Of a stretch of DNA of 64,000 bases, positions 8,356 through 17,734 are shown one piece after another. The DNA comes from Collimonas sp. OK242. GTDB taxonomy: Bacteria; Pseudomonadota; Gammaproteobacteria; Burkholderiales; Burkholderiaceae_D. How positions within the stretch are numbered: the first letter of the stretch is position 1; every line of letters starts with the position of its first letter. The stretch spans positions 265,675 to 329,674 of the forward strand of contig NZ_FNOR01000003.1 in assembly GCF_900107095.1 (NCBI RefSeq). The letters run 5' to 3'. Position numbers and translations under genes: made by a program. Below the pieces are notes generated by a model, which was not told the origin of the DNA, searched no databases, and saw only the letters and a list, made by a program, of their open reading frames with translations.

Positions 8356-9593
8356 ATATGCCAGCCCAGCCCGTAATGCCGGCCGCCAGCAGCGGGGATT
8401 TCATCCTGGTGCTGAATTGCGGTTCGTCCAGCATCAAGTTTGCGCTGTTCGACCTGACTCATGCTACCCATGCACCGCTGCCGCGGCAGGCTGAATGGAA
8501 AGGCAAAGTCGAAGGCATCGGCGGCGCCAAGCCCGATTGTATCGAGACGGGCGGCGAACCTGAAGCACTGGCGCTGGACGCAAAACAGCCTTATCACTCC
8601 GCGCTGATGCATATTCGCGAGCGGGTTGGCGCGCATCTTGGTACTCGCCGCTTGTGCGCGGTTGCGCATCGCGTGGTGCACGGCGGCAGCAAGTATTCCG
8701 CACCGACCCGTATCGATGCGGCAGTGCTGGCGGATTTGAAGAATTACATTCCACTGGCTCCTTTGCATCAGCCGTTTGCGCTGGAAGCCATCGAAGTGCT
8801 GCTGGCCAGCCAGCCCGGCCTGCTGCAGGTCGCCTGTTTCGATACCGCCTTCCATCACACGCTGCCACATGTCGAACAAATGCTGCCGCTGCCATACGCG
8901 CTGTGGGAGCGCGGCTTGCGCCGCTATGGATTTCATGGCTTGTCCTACGAGTACCTGTCGGTGGCGCTGGACGAGCGTTTCGGCGTCGCGGCGCACGGCC
9001 GCGTCATTGCTGCCCACCTGGGTAGCGGCGCCAGCCTGTGCGCAATGCACGATCTGCGCAGCGTCGCCACCACGATGGGCTTTTCCGCCTTGGATGGGTT
9101 AATGATGGGCACCCGCTGCGGCTCACTCGACCCGGGCGCGCTAATTTACCTGATGGAAATCGAAAAATTAAGCCTGGAACAAGTAGCTCACCTGCTGTAC
9201 CACGAGTCAGGCTTGCTTGGCGTCTCCGGCGTTTCCGCCGATCCGCCGAAACTATTCGCGCAAGAGCAGCGGGGCGATGCGGTCGGTGACCAGGTGCGCG
9301 CCGCGCTAGCCTTGTACGTGCGTCGCATCGTCCGCGAGATCGGCGCATTGGCTGCAGTGTTGGGCGGACTCGACTTGCTGGTGTTTACTGCCGGCGTCGG
9401 TGAACACAGTGCGGAGATGCGCAGCCGCATTTGCCGCGACCTGGCATTCCTGGGAGTGCATCTGGAAAGCGCCGCCAATCAGCGCAACGCACCGTTGATA
9501 TCCGCACGCGATAGCAGGGTCGCGGTCGCGGTCGAGGCCACCAATGAAGAATGGATCGCAGCCCGGCACGCGCTGGCCATGCTTGGCTCTTAG
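8352..9593 (+). CDS. ackA: Acetate kinase
   Basis: 413 residues; makes ATP from acetyl phosphate. Family motifs in order: VLNCGSSSIKFALFD, AHRVVHGG, FDTAFHHTLP, RYGFHGLSYEYL, HLGSGASLCAM and MGTRCGSLDPG. The ATG overlaps the pta stop by four bases (ATGA), so the two are translationally coupled and share the FNR-type promoter. The gene converges on the acyl-CoA ligase with a four-base overlap of the stop ends. Together with Pta it gives fermentative ATP when respiration is limited. Confidence 0.96.
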   Translation: MNMPAQPVMPAASSGDFILVLNCGSSSIKFALFDLTHATHAPLPRQAEWKGKVEGIGGAKPDCIETGGEPEALALDAKQPYHSALMHIRERVGAHLGTRRLCAVAHRVVHGGSKYSAPTRIDAAVLADLKNYIPLAPLHQPFALEAIEVLLASQPGLLQVACFDTAFHHTLPHVEQMLPLPYALWERGLRRYGFHGLSYEYLSVALDERFGVAAHGRVIAAHLGSGASLCAMHDLRSVATTMGFSALDGLMMGTRCGSLDPGALIYLMEIEKLSLEQVAHLLYHESGLLGVSGVSADPPKLFAQEQRGDAVGDQVRAALALYVRRIVREIGALAAVLGGLDLLVFTAGVGEHSAEMRSRICRDLAFLGVHLESAANQRNAPLISARDSRVAVAVEATNEEWIAARHALAMLGS

Positions 9594-11464
9594 CTGACGA
9601 CGGCCTCGTCACTTATCCGTGCTGGCGTACGTTGCGCGTAAACATCCTCAATTTCAGAATGAAAATGCGCAAGCAAGGCATTGCGTTTGAGTTTGAGTGT
9701 CGGCGTCATCAGTCCGTTCAGCAAGGACCATGGTTCCATCGTAACCCGGACCACGCGCGGCACCGCATAGCCGGGGAAATGTTTGCTTGCCGCTTGAATT
9801 CTCTGCAAAACGGCAGTTTGTATTAATGCAGAATCCAGATTGGCGCTATCGCTGGCGTCAAGCTTAAGTTGCTGCAACAGCGCGTCCAGACCGCTACGGC
9901 TAAGTACCACAAAAGCGGCGATGAACGGACGGTTGTCGCCGATCACGAAGGCTTGCTCGAACAGCGGATCGGCCGTGATCGCCAATTCCAGATCCGCCGG
10001 CGCAATTTTCTCGCCGGTTGAAGTGACGATGATCTCCTTGATCCTGCCGATGATGCGAATGCGCCCACCTTCCAGCGCCGCCTGATCACCGGTACGCAGC
10101 CAGCCGTCGTCGGTCATTGCGTTGGCAGTATCTTCCGGGCGCTTCCAATATCCTGCCATGACCCCGCCGCCGCGCACCTGCAACTCGCTATTCTCGCCGA
10201 TACGCACCCTGACGCCTTCCAGCGGCTTGCCAACCGTGGCCGGCCAATTGTCGGAAGGCGTATTGCAGGACACTACCGGCGATGTTTCTGTCATGCCGTA
10301 TCCTTGCACCAAGGGCAAACCCAGTGCAAGAAAACATTCCGCCACCGCCTGCGACAGAGGTGCGCCGCCGCATACAGCTACACGCAGGCGCCCGCCGAAC
10401 TGCGCCAGCACCTTGCGCGCTACCAGCAAGCGCAAAACAGGATACAGCAACGGATCCAGCCAATCCAGGAAGGCGCCATTGCAAGGCAACTGCTGGCTGC
10501 GGCAGAAACGCCGCCAGCCTGTCGCTTGCGCCAACCTAAAAAGACGTTGCGTCAAATGGCCGGATTCAGCAAGCATTTCCTGCATTTTCATGTGGGATCG
10601 CTCATAGATTCTCGGCACCGAGACCAGTACCGTCGGCCGTATCGTCGCCAGATCTTCCGGAATCTGCGCCACCGACCGCGCGTAGGCGACGCAACTGCCG
10701 GCCGCAACCGGCAGGTAATATCCGACAGTCCGTTCGAAAGTATGTGAGAGCGGCAGGAATGACAGGAACACATCGGACGAGCGCACCCCGACCCTTGCCA
10801 TCACCGCCCGGATATTCGACAGTACATTGTGGTGGGTCAGCATGACCCCCTTAGGTTTGCCGGTGGTTCCCGACGTATAGACGATCGCCGCCAGGGCGTC
10901 GCCCGCCACCGGCGGCCTGCGTGTATTGCTTGGCAAGGCGCCGCCGGCCAGCCAGCTGGCTAAAGCAACCACCACGCCATGAACAGGAGCCGACGCGTAG
11001 TTATTGGCGAAATTTCCATCGTCCACCACCAGTACCAGCTTCAACAACGGCATGGCTTCGCCGACTGCGGCAATCGCCTCCCATTGCGCACGGGTCGACA
11101 GTACCAGCATCGAGGCATCGCAGTCCTTGATGATGTAGGCGATGCTGGCCGGATTGTCGAGCGCGTGCATCGGCACCGGAACCAGGCCCAGCGCCAGGCT
11201 CGCCTGGTCGATGCAGACGGCATCCAGACCATTCGGCAGCAACACGGCTACCCTTGCCCCGGACGGCAGACGCGATGCCGCAAGCGCGCTGCGCCAGATC
11301 CTGACGCGCTCGCCGATTTGCGCCCAGGTATGGGAGTGCCAGCGCCCTGCCTCTGAATTGAAGTGGCGGTATGCCTCGTTCTCCGGCGTCTCCCCGACCC
11401 GCCAGTCAAACAAATCCCCAAGCGTCGCCATTTGTTCCAGGCTAGCTGCAATAGCGGTTTTCAT
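9590..11464 (-). CDS. Long-chain acyl-CoA synthetase (AMP-forming)
   Basis: 624 residues of the ANL adenylating superfamily, FadD15/long-chain type. Shows the P-loop-like motif VYTSGTTGKPKGVMLTHHNV, the GYGMTETSP motif and LRTGDQA before the C-terminal lid with IKEIIVTSTGEKIAP. It activates fatty acids to CoA esters; chain-length preference cannot be read. ATG at 11464. It diverges from the DksA-like gene, and the FNR box at 11533-11546 lies between them, so either or both may be controlled by it. Confidence 0.9.
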   Translation of the reverse strand: MKTAIAASLEQMATLGDLFDWRVGETPENEAYRHFNSEAGRWHSHTWAQIGERVRIWRSALAASRLPSGARVAVLLPNGLDAVCIDQASLALGLVPVPMHALDNPASIAYIIKDCDASMLVLSTRAQWEAIAAVGEAMPLLKLVLVVDDGNFANNYASAPVHGVVVALASWLAGGALPSNTRRPPVAGDALAAIVYTSGTTGKPKGVMLTHHNVLSNIRAVMARVGVRSSDVFLSFLPLSHTFERTVGYYLPVAAGSCVAYARSVAQIPEDLATIRPTVLVSVPRIYERSHMKMQEMLAESGHLTQRLFRLAQATGWRRFCRSQQLPCNGAFLDWLDPLLYPVLRLLVARKVLAQFGGRLRVAVCGGAPLSQAVAECFLALGLPLVQGYGMTETSPVVSCNTPSDNWPATVGKPLEGVRVRIGENSELQVRGGGVMAGYWKRPEDTANAMTDDGWLRTGDQAALEGGRIRIIGRIKEIIVTSTGEKIAPADLELAITADPLFEQAFVIGDNRPFIAAFVVLSRSGLDALLQQLKLDASDSANLDSALIQTAVLQRIQAASKHFPGYAVPRVVRVTMEPWSLLNGLMTPTLKLKRNALLAHFHSEIEDVYAQRTPARISDEAVVS

Positions 11465-11532
11465 GAGATTTCCCGATCTTTTTTGTTGCTGCGCCCATGC
11501 AATAAGTCTAATTGCAACTCTTTCCGCTTGAG

Positions 11533-11546
11533 TTGATGTGGATCAA
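11533..11546. promoter_or_regulatory. FNR/Anr-type box (TTGATGTGGATCAA)
   Basis: TTGAT-N4-ATCAA; 56 bases before the dksA-like ATG and 68 bases before the divergent acyl-CoA ligase ATG. Confidence 0.75.
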
Positions 11547-11602
11547 ATTTTTCCGGCTAGCCATTGTTATGCTGAAGGCAGTCATTCTTGGAGGATCGCG
11601 CC

Positions 11603-12025
11603 ATGCATGGACGTTCGTTATTTCCTGACGGAGCAAAAATGATCTCTTTCAGTTTGGCAGGACAGCTCGAAACCCAGTTGCAGCGGCGACGGAAATATAT
11701 AGCTGCCACAATCCGCTCGCAACGGCGCCAGGCAGACTGTCCGGATCAGCATATACCTATTCGCCGCGCCGAACCCGGCGCCGACGCGATGGCGGGTTTG
11801 CTCAGCGATGCCGAAATTGCTTTGCTCCGCAACAAGCCGGCAGAGCCCAACAAAATCCAGGCCGCGCTGCAACGTATCAAGACGCACACGTACGGCAATT
11901 GCCTCGCATGCGGCGCAGCTATCGCACCGCAACGGCTACGCATACATCCGACGGCAGAACGTTGCCAGTCATGCCAGGCTGCGCTGGAAAGCAGTCAACG
12001 ACAGGGCTTGGCGCCCAACTCCTGA
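11603..12025 (+). CDS. TraR/DksA-type zinc-finger protein
   Basis: 140 residues. The C-terminal half has a four-cysteine zinc finger (CLACG then CQSCQ) preceded by the helical segment ALLRNKPAEPNKIQAALQRI, as in DksA/TraR proteins that bind the RNA polymerase secondary channel. The N-terminal coiled-coil is less typical (QLQRRRKYIAATIRSQRRQ). ATG at 11603 sits 8 bases after GGAGG. First gene of a likely three-gene run with a small unknown protein and a universal stress protein, under an FNR box. Confidence 0.85.
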   Translation: MHGRSLFPDGAKMISFSLAGQLETQLQRRRKYIAATIRSQRRQADCPDQHIPIRRAEPGADAMAGLLSDAEIALLRNKPAEPNKIQAALQRIKTHTYGNCLACGAAIAPQRLRIHPTAERCQSCQAALESSQRQGLAPNS

Positions 12026-12057
12026 ATTCACTTTTCCAATTTCAGAAAGAAACAATA

Positions 12058-12441
12058 ATGTCATTCAATCACGTTGTCGTATGGCTGGATCATGCGGAAG
12101 CACACGTCATCCATTTCAGCCGGGATGCAGCAGAGCGTGAACTCATCAAGACGCATTCGCAGCATGCGAATCGACATGCCCCGACAGGAAAATCCGGATT
12201 GGCTGATCCGGTAGAGCAGCTGCCCTATTTCAACGACATTGCGAATGCACTGAAGCATTCTCTTGAAGTTTTGATTGTGGGGCCCGGCCTGGAAAAAATG
12301 GCCTTCGTCAAACATTTGCTGAGGCACGAACACGAACTGGCAGAAAAGATCGTCAGCGTGGAAACCGTCGACCATCCCAGCGACGCGCAATTGCTGGCGT
12401 TTGCCCGTAAATATTTTATCAAGGCAGACCTTCTGCATTGA
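12058..12441 (+). CDS. Small eRF1/Pelota-like 'translational machinery' family protein
   Basis: 127 residues beginning MSFNHVVVWLDHAEAHVIHF. This opening is typical of small bacterial proteins annotated as translational machinery or eRF1 domain-like proteins. The central LKHSLEVLIVGPGLEKMAFVKHLLRHEHEL resembles the Rossmann-like core of the eRF1 middle domain. The biochemical role is unknown. It starts 32 bases after the DksA-like gene and is followed 19 bases later by a universal stress protein, suggesting ribosome or stress adaptation under low oxygen (inference). Confidence 0.7.
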   Translation: MSFNHVVVWLDHAEAHVIHFSRDAAERELIKTHSQHANRHAPTGKSGLADPVEQLPYFNDIANALKHSLEVLIVGPGLEKMAFVKHLLRHEHELAEKIVSVETVDHPSDAQLLAFARKYFIKADLLH

Positions 12442-12460
12442 TCAACCGGAGGGGTATCAC

Positions 12461-13309
12461 ATGGAATATAGAACCATACTTGTGCACGTGGATGAGTCCA
12501 GGCGTGCACATGAACAAATCAGGATCGCCGCCTTGCTTGCGCAAAAATACGATGCGCATCTGATCGGCGCCGCAGCGACCGGCGTTGCGCCGCAATTCTT
12601 CATGCCGGGAGTAATAGGAGAAAGCAACCTGGCTCTGCTCGGCCCCGCATTAAGCGAACTGCGCGAGCATGCGGCAAGCCTGCTGACGGAATTTGAATCG
12701 GCCGCCTGGAAGATGGACGTCAAGTCTTTCGAAAAACGCCTGATCGACGACGACGCCGGCACCGGCTTGGTTCTGCAGGCACGCTACAGCGACCTGGTGG
12801 TGATCGGCCAGGTCAATCCGGCTGACTACTCGCCGCTGCTACGTGCCGACTTCCAAGAGTATGTGCTGATGAATTCAGGCAGGCCGCTGCTGATCGTTCC
12901 CTATGCCGGGCATTTCCCTCAGATCGGCAACAGAGTGCTGCTTGCCTGGGACGGCAGCATGGAGGCGACACGCGCCGTCAGCGCATCGATTCCCTTGCTG
13001 CAACGGGCTGAGCTGGTCCAGGTGCTGGTGCTTGACAGCGGCAGGCAGACTGACGTCCACGGCGAACAGCCGGGTGCCGACATCGCTATTTATCTGGCGC
13101 GCCACGGTGTCAAACTCGAGGTATCGGACCAAAAGATGCCGGCCGATATCGATGTCGGCAACGCGCTCTTGTCGCACGCCGCCGATTTCGGCGCCGATCT
13201 GATCGTCATGGGCGGCTATGGCCACACCCGCTTCCGCGAAATCCTGCTGGGAGGAGTGACGCGCACTGTCCTGGCTTCGATGACGGTGCCGGTGTTGATC
13301 TCCCATTGA
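12461..13309 (+). CDS. Tandem-domain universal stress protein
   Basis: 282 residues, two UspA domains. The first (YRTILVHVDESRRAHEQIRI) lacks a clear nucleotide-binding motif. The second (RVLLAWDGSMEATRAVSASI) ends with GGYGHTRFREILLGGVT, the G-x2-G-x9-G-S/T ATP-binding signature. ATG at 12461 follows an ACCGGAGG binding site. It closes the dksA-like cassette. Confidence 0.92.
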   Translation: MEYRTILVHVDESRRAHEQIRIAALLAQKYDAHLIGAAATGVAPQFFMPGVIGESNLALLGPALSELREHAASLLTEFESAAWKMDVKSFEKRLIDDDAGTGLVLQARYSDLVVIGQVNPADYSPLLRADFQEYVLMNSGRPLLIVPYAGHFPQIGNRVLLAWDGSMEATRAVSASIPLLQRAELVQVLVLDSGRQTDVHGEQPGADIAIYLARHGVKLEVSDQKMPADIDVGNALLSHAADFGADLIVMGGYGHTRFREILLGGVTRTVLASMTVPVLISH

Positions 13310-13554
13310 AGAAAACGCGTTGCCGGCCGCGGATGACTGGCAACGCGCTGCATGACGACAGCGGATCGACAGGAACCGCCAACGAAAATCTTCCCGCAAC
13401 GACCGCCATTTCATGGTTGGAACCGCTCGCATTTGTATATCTCTTGCATAAGGTGTACATTCAGCAACATCATAGCGATATTGCGCGCCCTCTCGCGGGC
13501 GTACGTGCGGAATCGATAGCCAGCCAACCATCATTGCGGAGTTAGCCCACAACC

Positions 13555-14364
13555 ATGAACACACCGTTTGCCAGAGTGGCATCGCCACTTTTGAACATTC
13601 CGGTATTGAAAGCCAGCTGCGCGGGATGCAGCTTGCACCAGCTATGCCTGCCGATGGGCCTGGACAATGCCGACATGAATCGTCTCGACCAGATCATCGG
13701 ACGCGGACAACGAATCTTGCGCGACCAGCGTTTGTACCGGATGGGAGATCCGTTCAAGAGTCTTTATGCAATCCGCTTCGGGCATTTCAAAACTTGCCAT
13801 ATGAACAATGGCGGCGAGCAGCAGATTACCGGTTTCCAGATGGCCGGCGAACTGCTTGGCATGGATGCCATCAGTTCCGATCACCACCACTGCGATGCCG
13901 TGGCGCTGGAAGACAGCGAAGTCTGCGAGATTCCCTTTACCCGGCTGGAAGAACTATTCAGCCATATCCCGAACCTGCTGCATCATTTCCATCGGATCAT
14001 GAGCCAGGAAATCACGCGCGATCAAAATGTCATGCTGTTGCTAGGGAATATGCGCGCAGAGCAGCGATTTGCCGCTTTCCTGGTCAACCTTTCCTCGCGC
14101 TACATGGCGCGCGGCTATTCCTCGACCAGCTTCCAATTGCGTATGTCGCGCGAGGATATCGGCAACTACCTTGGACTGACCATCGAAAGCATCAGCCGGC
14201 TCTTGTCCCACTTCAGGGCTCGCGGCTGGATCGCGGTCGACAAACGGGATTTGCAGATCCTCGATTTGACGAAATTGAAGGAACTGGCGCTTGGCGGCGA
14301 GTCGGGACGGATGGTAAAAAAAGATTGCAAACCGCCTGCCGGCCCCACTAATACCGAAACCTGA
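13555..14364 (+). CDS. fnr: FNR-type oxygen-responsive transcription regulator (copy 1)
   Basis: 269 residues of the Crp/Fnr family. The N-terminal cysteines C22, C25 and C31 (CAGCSLHQLC) plus C112 in the cAMP-like domain (HHHCDAVALED) are the four [4Fe-4S] ligands that sense oxygen. The C-terminal helix-turn-helix contains SREDIGNYLGLTIESISRLLS; the E-SISR recognition helix is the FNR type that reads TTGAT sites. The many TTGAT-N4-ATCAA boxes in this window are its likely targets. A very similar paralogue lies at 25415-26167. Confidence 0.94.
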   Translation: MNTPFARVASPLLNIPVLKASCAGCSLHQLCLPMGLDNADMNRLDQIIGRGQRILRDQRLYRMGDPFKSLYAIRFGHFKTCHMNNGGEQQITGFQMAGELLGMDAISSDHHHCDAVALEDSEVCEIPFTRLEELFSHIPNLLHHFHRIMSQEITRDQNVMLLLGNMRAEQRFAAFLVNLSSRYMARGYSSTSFQLRMSREDIGNYLGLTIESISRLLSHFRARGWIAVDKRDLQILDLTKLKELALGGESGRMVKKDCKPPAGPTNTET

Positions 14365-14374
14365 GCCAAGATCG

Positions 14375-16804
14375 TCAGCGTTGCTGCGATGGCTGCAAAT
14401 CCAGGTGCAGCCACATGGTGCCATCGCGCTCCAGCGGCTTTACATCAAAACCGAGCTTTCTTACCAAATGCAGGATGCGCGTATTGTGCGGCAAAGCCTC
14501 GCCGACGATTTCAACGGTACCGTGGCGGCGGCAATACGCAATCAATTTCGCCATCAGCACCTGGCCCAGTCCCAGCCCTTTCAAATCGGAACGCACGATA
14601 ACCGAAAATTCCGCCTGGATGTTGTCCGGATCCGCTACCACCCTGGCCACTCCCAGCGTTTCCGCGCTGCCGTCCGGCTGCTTCCTGGTTGCTATGAAAG
14701 CCATCTCACGGTCATAGTCGATCTGCGTAAAACGCGCCAATTGCGATGGCTGCAATGCGCGCATGCCGACAAACATCCGGTAGCGCACGTCTTCGGGATC
14801 GAGTGCGTTGAAAAATGCAATGTGCGCCTGGCCGTCTTCCGGTTTGATCGGTCGCAGCAACAGCGTCTCGCCCTGCCAGGAGATGGTTTCTTCCAATTCT
14901 TCCGGATAGGGACAGATTGCCAGACGCTGCAGACCATCGCCAACGGCGCCCGGCTGCAGTCGCCCATGCGCCTGCAGCGCCACCATGCATTTTCCGTCCG
15001 GCAGCGAGAAATGGATTTCAAGTTCGACCAGCTCTGGAACATCCGTCAGCAAATGGGATATCTTGACCAGGTTCCGGCAAATCCCGTCGATCTCCGGTTC
15101 AAGCCGCCGCGGCGCGCCGTCATTCGCCTCGGCTGCGCCGGCATGCATTACCGCGTGCATGACCATATCGTGCGCCAGCACCATGTTCAACGGCGGCAAA
15201 CCTGCCGCTATGGCAGGGAGGTCGAATTTCCCGCCCTGTCCGAGCACAATGGCCGGACCGAATATGGGATCGCTGACGATACCGATTTTCAATACCGGCG
15301 CCGCCAGTTGCGCGCCGTCTGCGGGATGCACATCATTCACCGCAATGCCATATGCTGCCAGCAATGCGCCGGCGTCGGCTGGCGCCAGCACCAGCCGGTC
15401 GCCGGCCAAGGCAGCTGCGACAATTCTACGCGCAGCCGGCCGATCCGCGCCAAGGTCGGGCGATATGGTCGGCGGTACTTGCATCAGCAGATGTTGATTG
15501 CGTCGAAAATCCGCCATCTGCATGAAGCCGCGCACAGCGGCTTCCGGCGTCCCGTAGGTGGCGATGCCCGCATCCGCGAAAATACGCCGTGCCGGCTCCA
15601 GCGCGGCGCCGCCCAGCCAGCAAACGAGAATATTGTGCGCTCCCTGCCTGGCCAGCGGCATGATGGCATTGGCAATGTCGACACATGATGCGCTGGCACT
15701 TGGCGCGTGAATGGCAAGCAAGGCGTCCGCCCCGGAGTCGGCTGCCACCTCCTCCAGCACCTGTCCGTACAGCGACGCAGATGCATTGGCCGGCAATGCG
15801 ATCGGAGCGCTGCACGCCGCATGCATTGGCAGGAGCTGGTTGAGCTTGCCCAAGGTCTGGTCCGACAACGTCGCCGGCTTTCCCCCGCCCCGTAGCAAGG
15901 CGTCGCCTGCCATCAGCCCGGGTCCGCGGCCGTTGCCGATAATTGTCAGCCGGCCATTGCCAAACGGGCGGACTTGCGACAAGGTCTCCACCGCACTGAA
16001 TAAATCCTCGGTAGAGAAGACCCGCAACATGCCTGCCCGCCGGATCGCCGCATCCAACACCGCATCCGGTAGGCCGCCGCCGCACTGGCCAGTCCTGAGT
16101 ATCAGCGTCGGTTTGTTGCGTGCGGCTGCACGTGCGGCCGACATGAATTTACGGGCATGCGGAATATCTTCGATACATAACAATATTGCCCGCGTGTCGC
16201 TATCGCCGGCCAGGTAATCGAGCATGTCGCCGGCATCGACATCGGCGCCATCGCCCAGCGCAATCACTTTGGAAAAACCGATACCTTGCGATCTTGCCCA
16301 ATCGAGCATGCCCGCGGCCAGCGTTCCGGATTGGGCGAGCAGCGCAATCCGTCCCTGCAGCGCCCCGGCTGCAACCAGGCTGGCATTGAGCCCAAGCCCA
16401 GGAAGCAAAATACCGGCCGAGCCGGGGCCGAGAATACGCAGCAAATGGGGGCGCGCCGTTTCCAGCACGGCTGCCTGCAATTTACCGCCGCCGGCTTCTT
16501 CGCTTAACACGATCGCCGCTTTGGTCCCCAAGCGGCCTAGCTGGGCGACGATCCTGGGTATGGTTGACGACGGCGTGCAAATGACCGCCAGTTCAGGCGC
16601 GGCCGGTAATTCAGCGAGATCGTGATAAGTCTTGAGCCCCTCCAGCAAGGCGTACTTCGGATTGACCGGAAAGATGCTTCCTTTAAAACCGCCTTGCACC
16701 AGGTGCCGAAGCACAAACGTCCCCATGCTTTGCGTCTTTTCAGATGCGCCGATGACCGCGATCGATCGCGGCGCGAAAAAAAACTGCAGGTTTCTTGCAC
16801 TCAT
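14375..16804 (-). CDS. ADP-forming acetyl-CoA synthetase-like/GNAT acetyltransferase fusion (Pat type)
   Basis: 809 residues: CoA-binding domain (FAPRSIAVIGASEKTQSMGT), succinyl-CoA-ligase-like domain (LAQSGTLAAGMLDWARSQGI then GFSKVIALGDGADVD), a shortened ATP-grasp-like segment (about 470-640), and a C-terminal GNAT domain (ISWQGETLLLRPIKPEDGQA; SDLKGLGLGQVLMAKLIAYC). This is the layout of bacterial Pat/YfiQ protein lysine acetyltransferases, usually about 890 residues, so it is somewhat short in the ATP-grasp part. A role in acetylating metabolic enzymes is inferred. Last gene of a five-gene minus-strand run; starts 33 bases after the PRPP-synthetase homologue. Confidence 0.88.
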   Translation of the reverse strand: MSARNLQFFFAPRSIAVIGASEKTQSMGTFVLRHLVQGGFKGSIFPVNPKYALLEGLKTYHDLAELPAAPELAVICTPSSTIPRIVAQLGRLGTKAAIVLSEEAGGGKLQAAVLETARPHLLRILGPGSAGILLPGLGLNASLVAAGALQGRIALLAQSGTLAAGMLDWARSQGIGFSKVIALGDGADVDAGDMLDYLAGDSDTRAILLCIEDIPHARKFMSAARAAARNKPTLILRTGQCGGGLPDAVLDAAIRRAGMLRVFSTEDLFSAVETLSQVRPFGNGRLTIIGNGRGPGLMAGDALLRGGGKPATLSDQTLGKLNQLLPMHAACSAPIALPANASASLYGQVLEEVAADSGADALLAIHAPSASASCVDIANAIMPLARQGAHNILVCWLGGAALEPARRIFADAGIATYGTPEAAVRGFMQMADFRRNQHLLMQVPPTISPDLGADRPAARRIVAAALAGDRLVLAPADAGALLAAYGIAVNDVHPADGAQLAAPVLKIGIVSDPIFGPAIVLGQGGKFDLPAIAAGLPPLNMVLAHDMVMHAVMHAGAAEANDGAPRRLEPEIDGICRNLVKISHLLTDVPELVELEIHFSLPDGKCMVALQAHGRLQPGAVGDGLQRLAICPYPEELEETISWQGETLLLRPIKPEDGQAHIAFFNALDPEDVRYRMFVGMRALQPSQLARFTQIDYDREMAFIATRKQPDGSAETLGVARVVADPDNIQAEFSVIVRSDLKGLGLGQVLMAKLIAYCRRHGTVEIVGEALPHNTRILHLVRKLGFDVKPLERDGTMWLHLDLQPSQQR

Positions 16805-16837
16805 CGCTCGTTCTCAAGGTGATTCGCTGACACAATG

Positions 16838-17734
16838 TTAACTGCGTGCTCTCAGTAAATCGGCGACAGCAACAGCTGTCGGTTTGGCCATATCGATCCG
16901 GTTACTCGAATGGAGAATAGTGTTGCAGCTGACAATACGATCGACACCGGCCACCTGGAGCGCGATATAGCCGTCGCCGGCAAACAGAGGATGCACGGCA
17001 ATGCATACCGGCGGCGCCATGCCCGCAGCGTTGATCTGCTTGACCGCGGCGACCATGGTGCGGGCGGTGGAAACAATATCGTCCATCAATACCGGTGTCC
17101 TGCCTTCCCAGTCCGCCACCAGCGGAACCGAGACTTCCACCTCGCGATCGCCGCGCCGTTTCTTTTGCAACACCGTATACGGACATCCGACCGCGTTGGC
17201 CACGGCGGCAACCCATTGTTCGCTTTCAGCATCGGGGCCGATAATGAAGGGAAGCTGTACATTTCCGGTAATCCATTTTGCCAGCTCAGGGGCCGCATGC
17301 ACCACCCGGCTCGGGACCGAGTAGATTTCGGACAACTCGCGATGCCGGTGCAGATGCGGATCAACCGTCACCAGCCAGTCGCAGCAGCTGGAAATCAAGC
17401 GCGCGAAATGCGCTGAAGTTACCCCTTCCTCCTCCATGAAGCGCGCGTCCTGCCGCATGTAAGGCAAGTAAGGAATGACGAAACCGACGCTACGGGCTCC
17501 CAGCTCGCGGGCCACGCAACCGGCAAGATACAGCGCCATGATTTTTCCATCTGGCCGCTCCAGCGCGCAGGCCAGCACTACGTCGCGCCCCGCGACCGAA
17601 GTCATGAAGCGAGGGCAAGACTCGCCATCGGGAAAATGATGCATGTCCATGACACCGGTCTCGGCAGGCAAGTAACTGCGCAGCTGCGAGGCGAAGCCGT
17701 CGTTGCCCGGCATGGTAAAAAATACGGGTTTCAT
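16838..17734 (-). CDS. Ribose-phosphate pyrophosphokinase homologue
   Basis: 298 residues. Shows PYLPYMRQDARF and TVDPHLHRH of PRPP synthetases and the PRPP-binding loop as VLMDDIVSTARTM, where housekeeping Prs has DDMIDTAGT. It is divergent and slightly short compared with Prs (about 315 residues), so it is probably not the essential copy. ATG at 17734 follows GGAGG and overlaps the stop of the phosphorylase by one base (TGATG). With the phosphorylase and the nuclease upstream it suggests a route linking RNA breakdown products and ribose phosphates. Confidence 0.88.
   Translation of the reverse strand: MKPVFFTMPGNDGFASQLRSYLPAETGVMDMHHFPDGESCPRFMTSVAGRDVVLACALERPDGKIMALYLAGCVARELGARSVGFVIPYLPYMRQDARFMEEEGVTSAHFARLISSCCDWLVTVDPHLHRHRELSEIYSVPSRVVHAAPELAKWITGNVQLPFIIGPDAESEQWVAAVANAVGCPYTVLQKKRRGDREVEVSVPLVADWEGRTPVLMDDIVSTARTMVAAVKQINAAGMAPPVCIAVHPLFAGDGYIALQVAGVDRIVSCNTILHSSNRIDMAKPTAVAVADLLRARS

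Noticed and set aside
14381..15688. Plus-strand 435-codon frame opposite the acetyl-CoA-synthetase/GNAT gene
   Set aside because: Antisense shadow; His/Arg/Gln-rich without domains.
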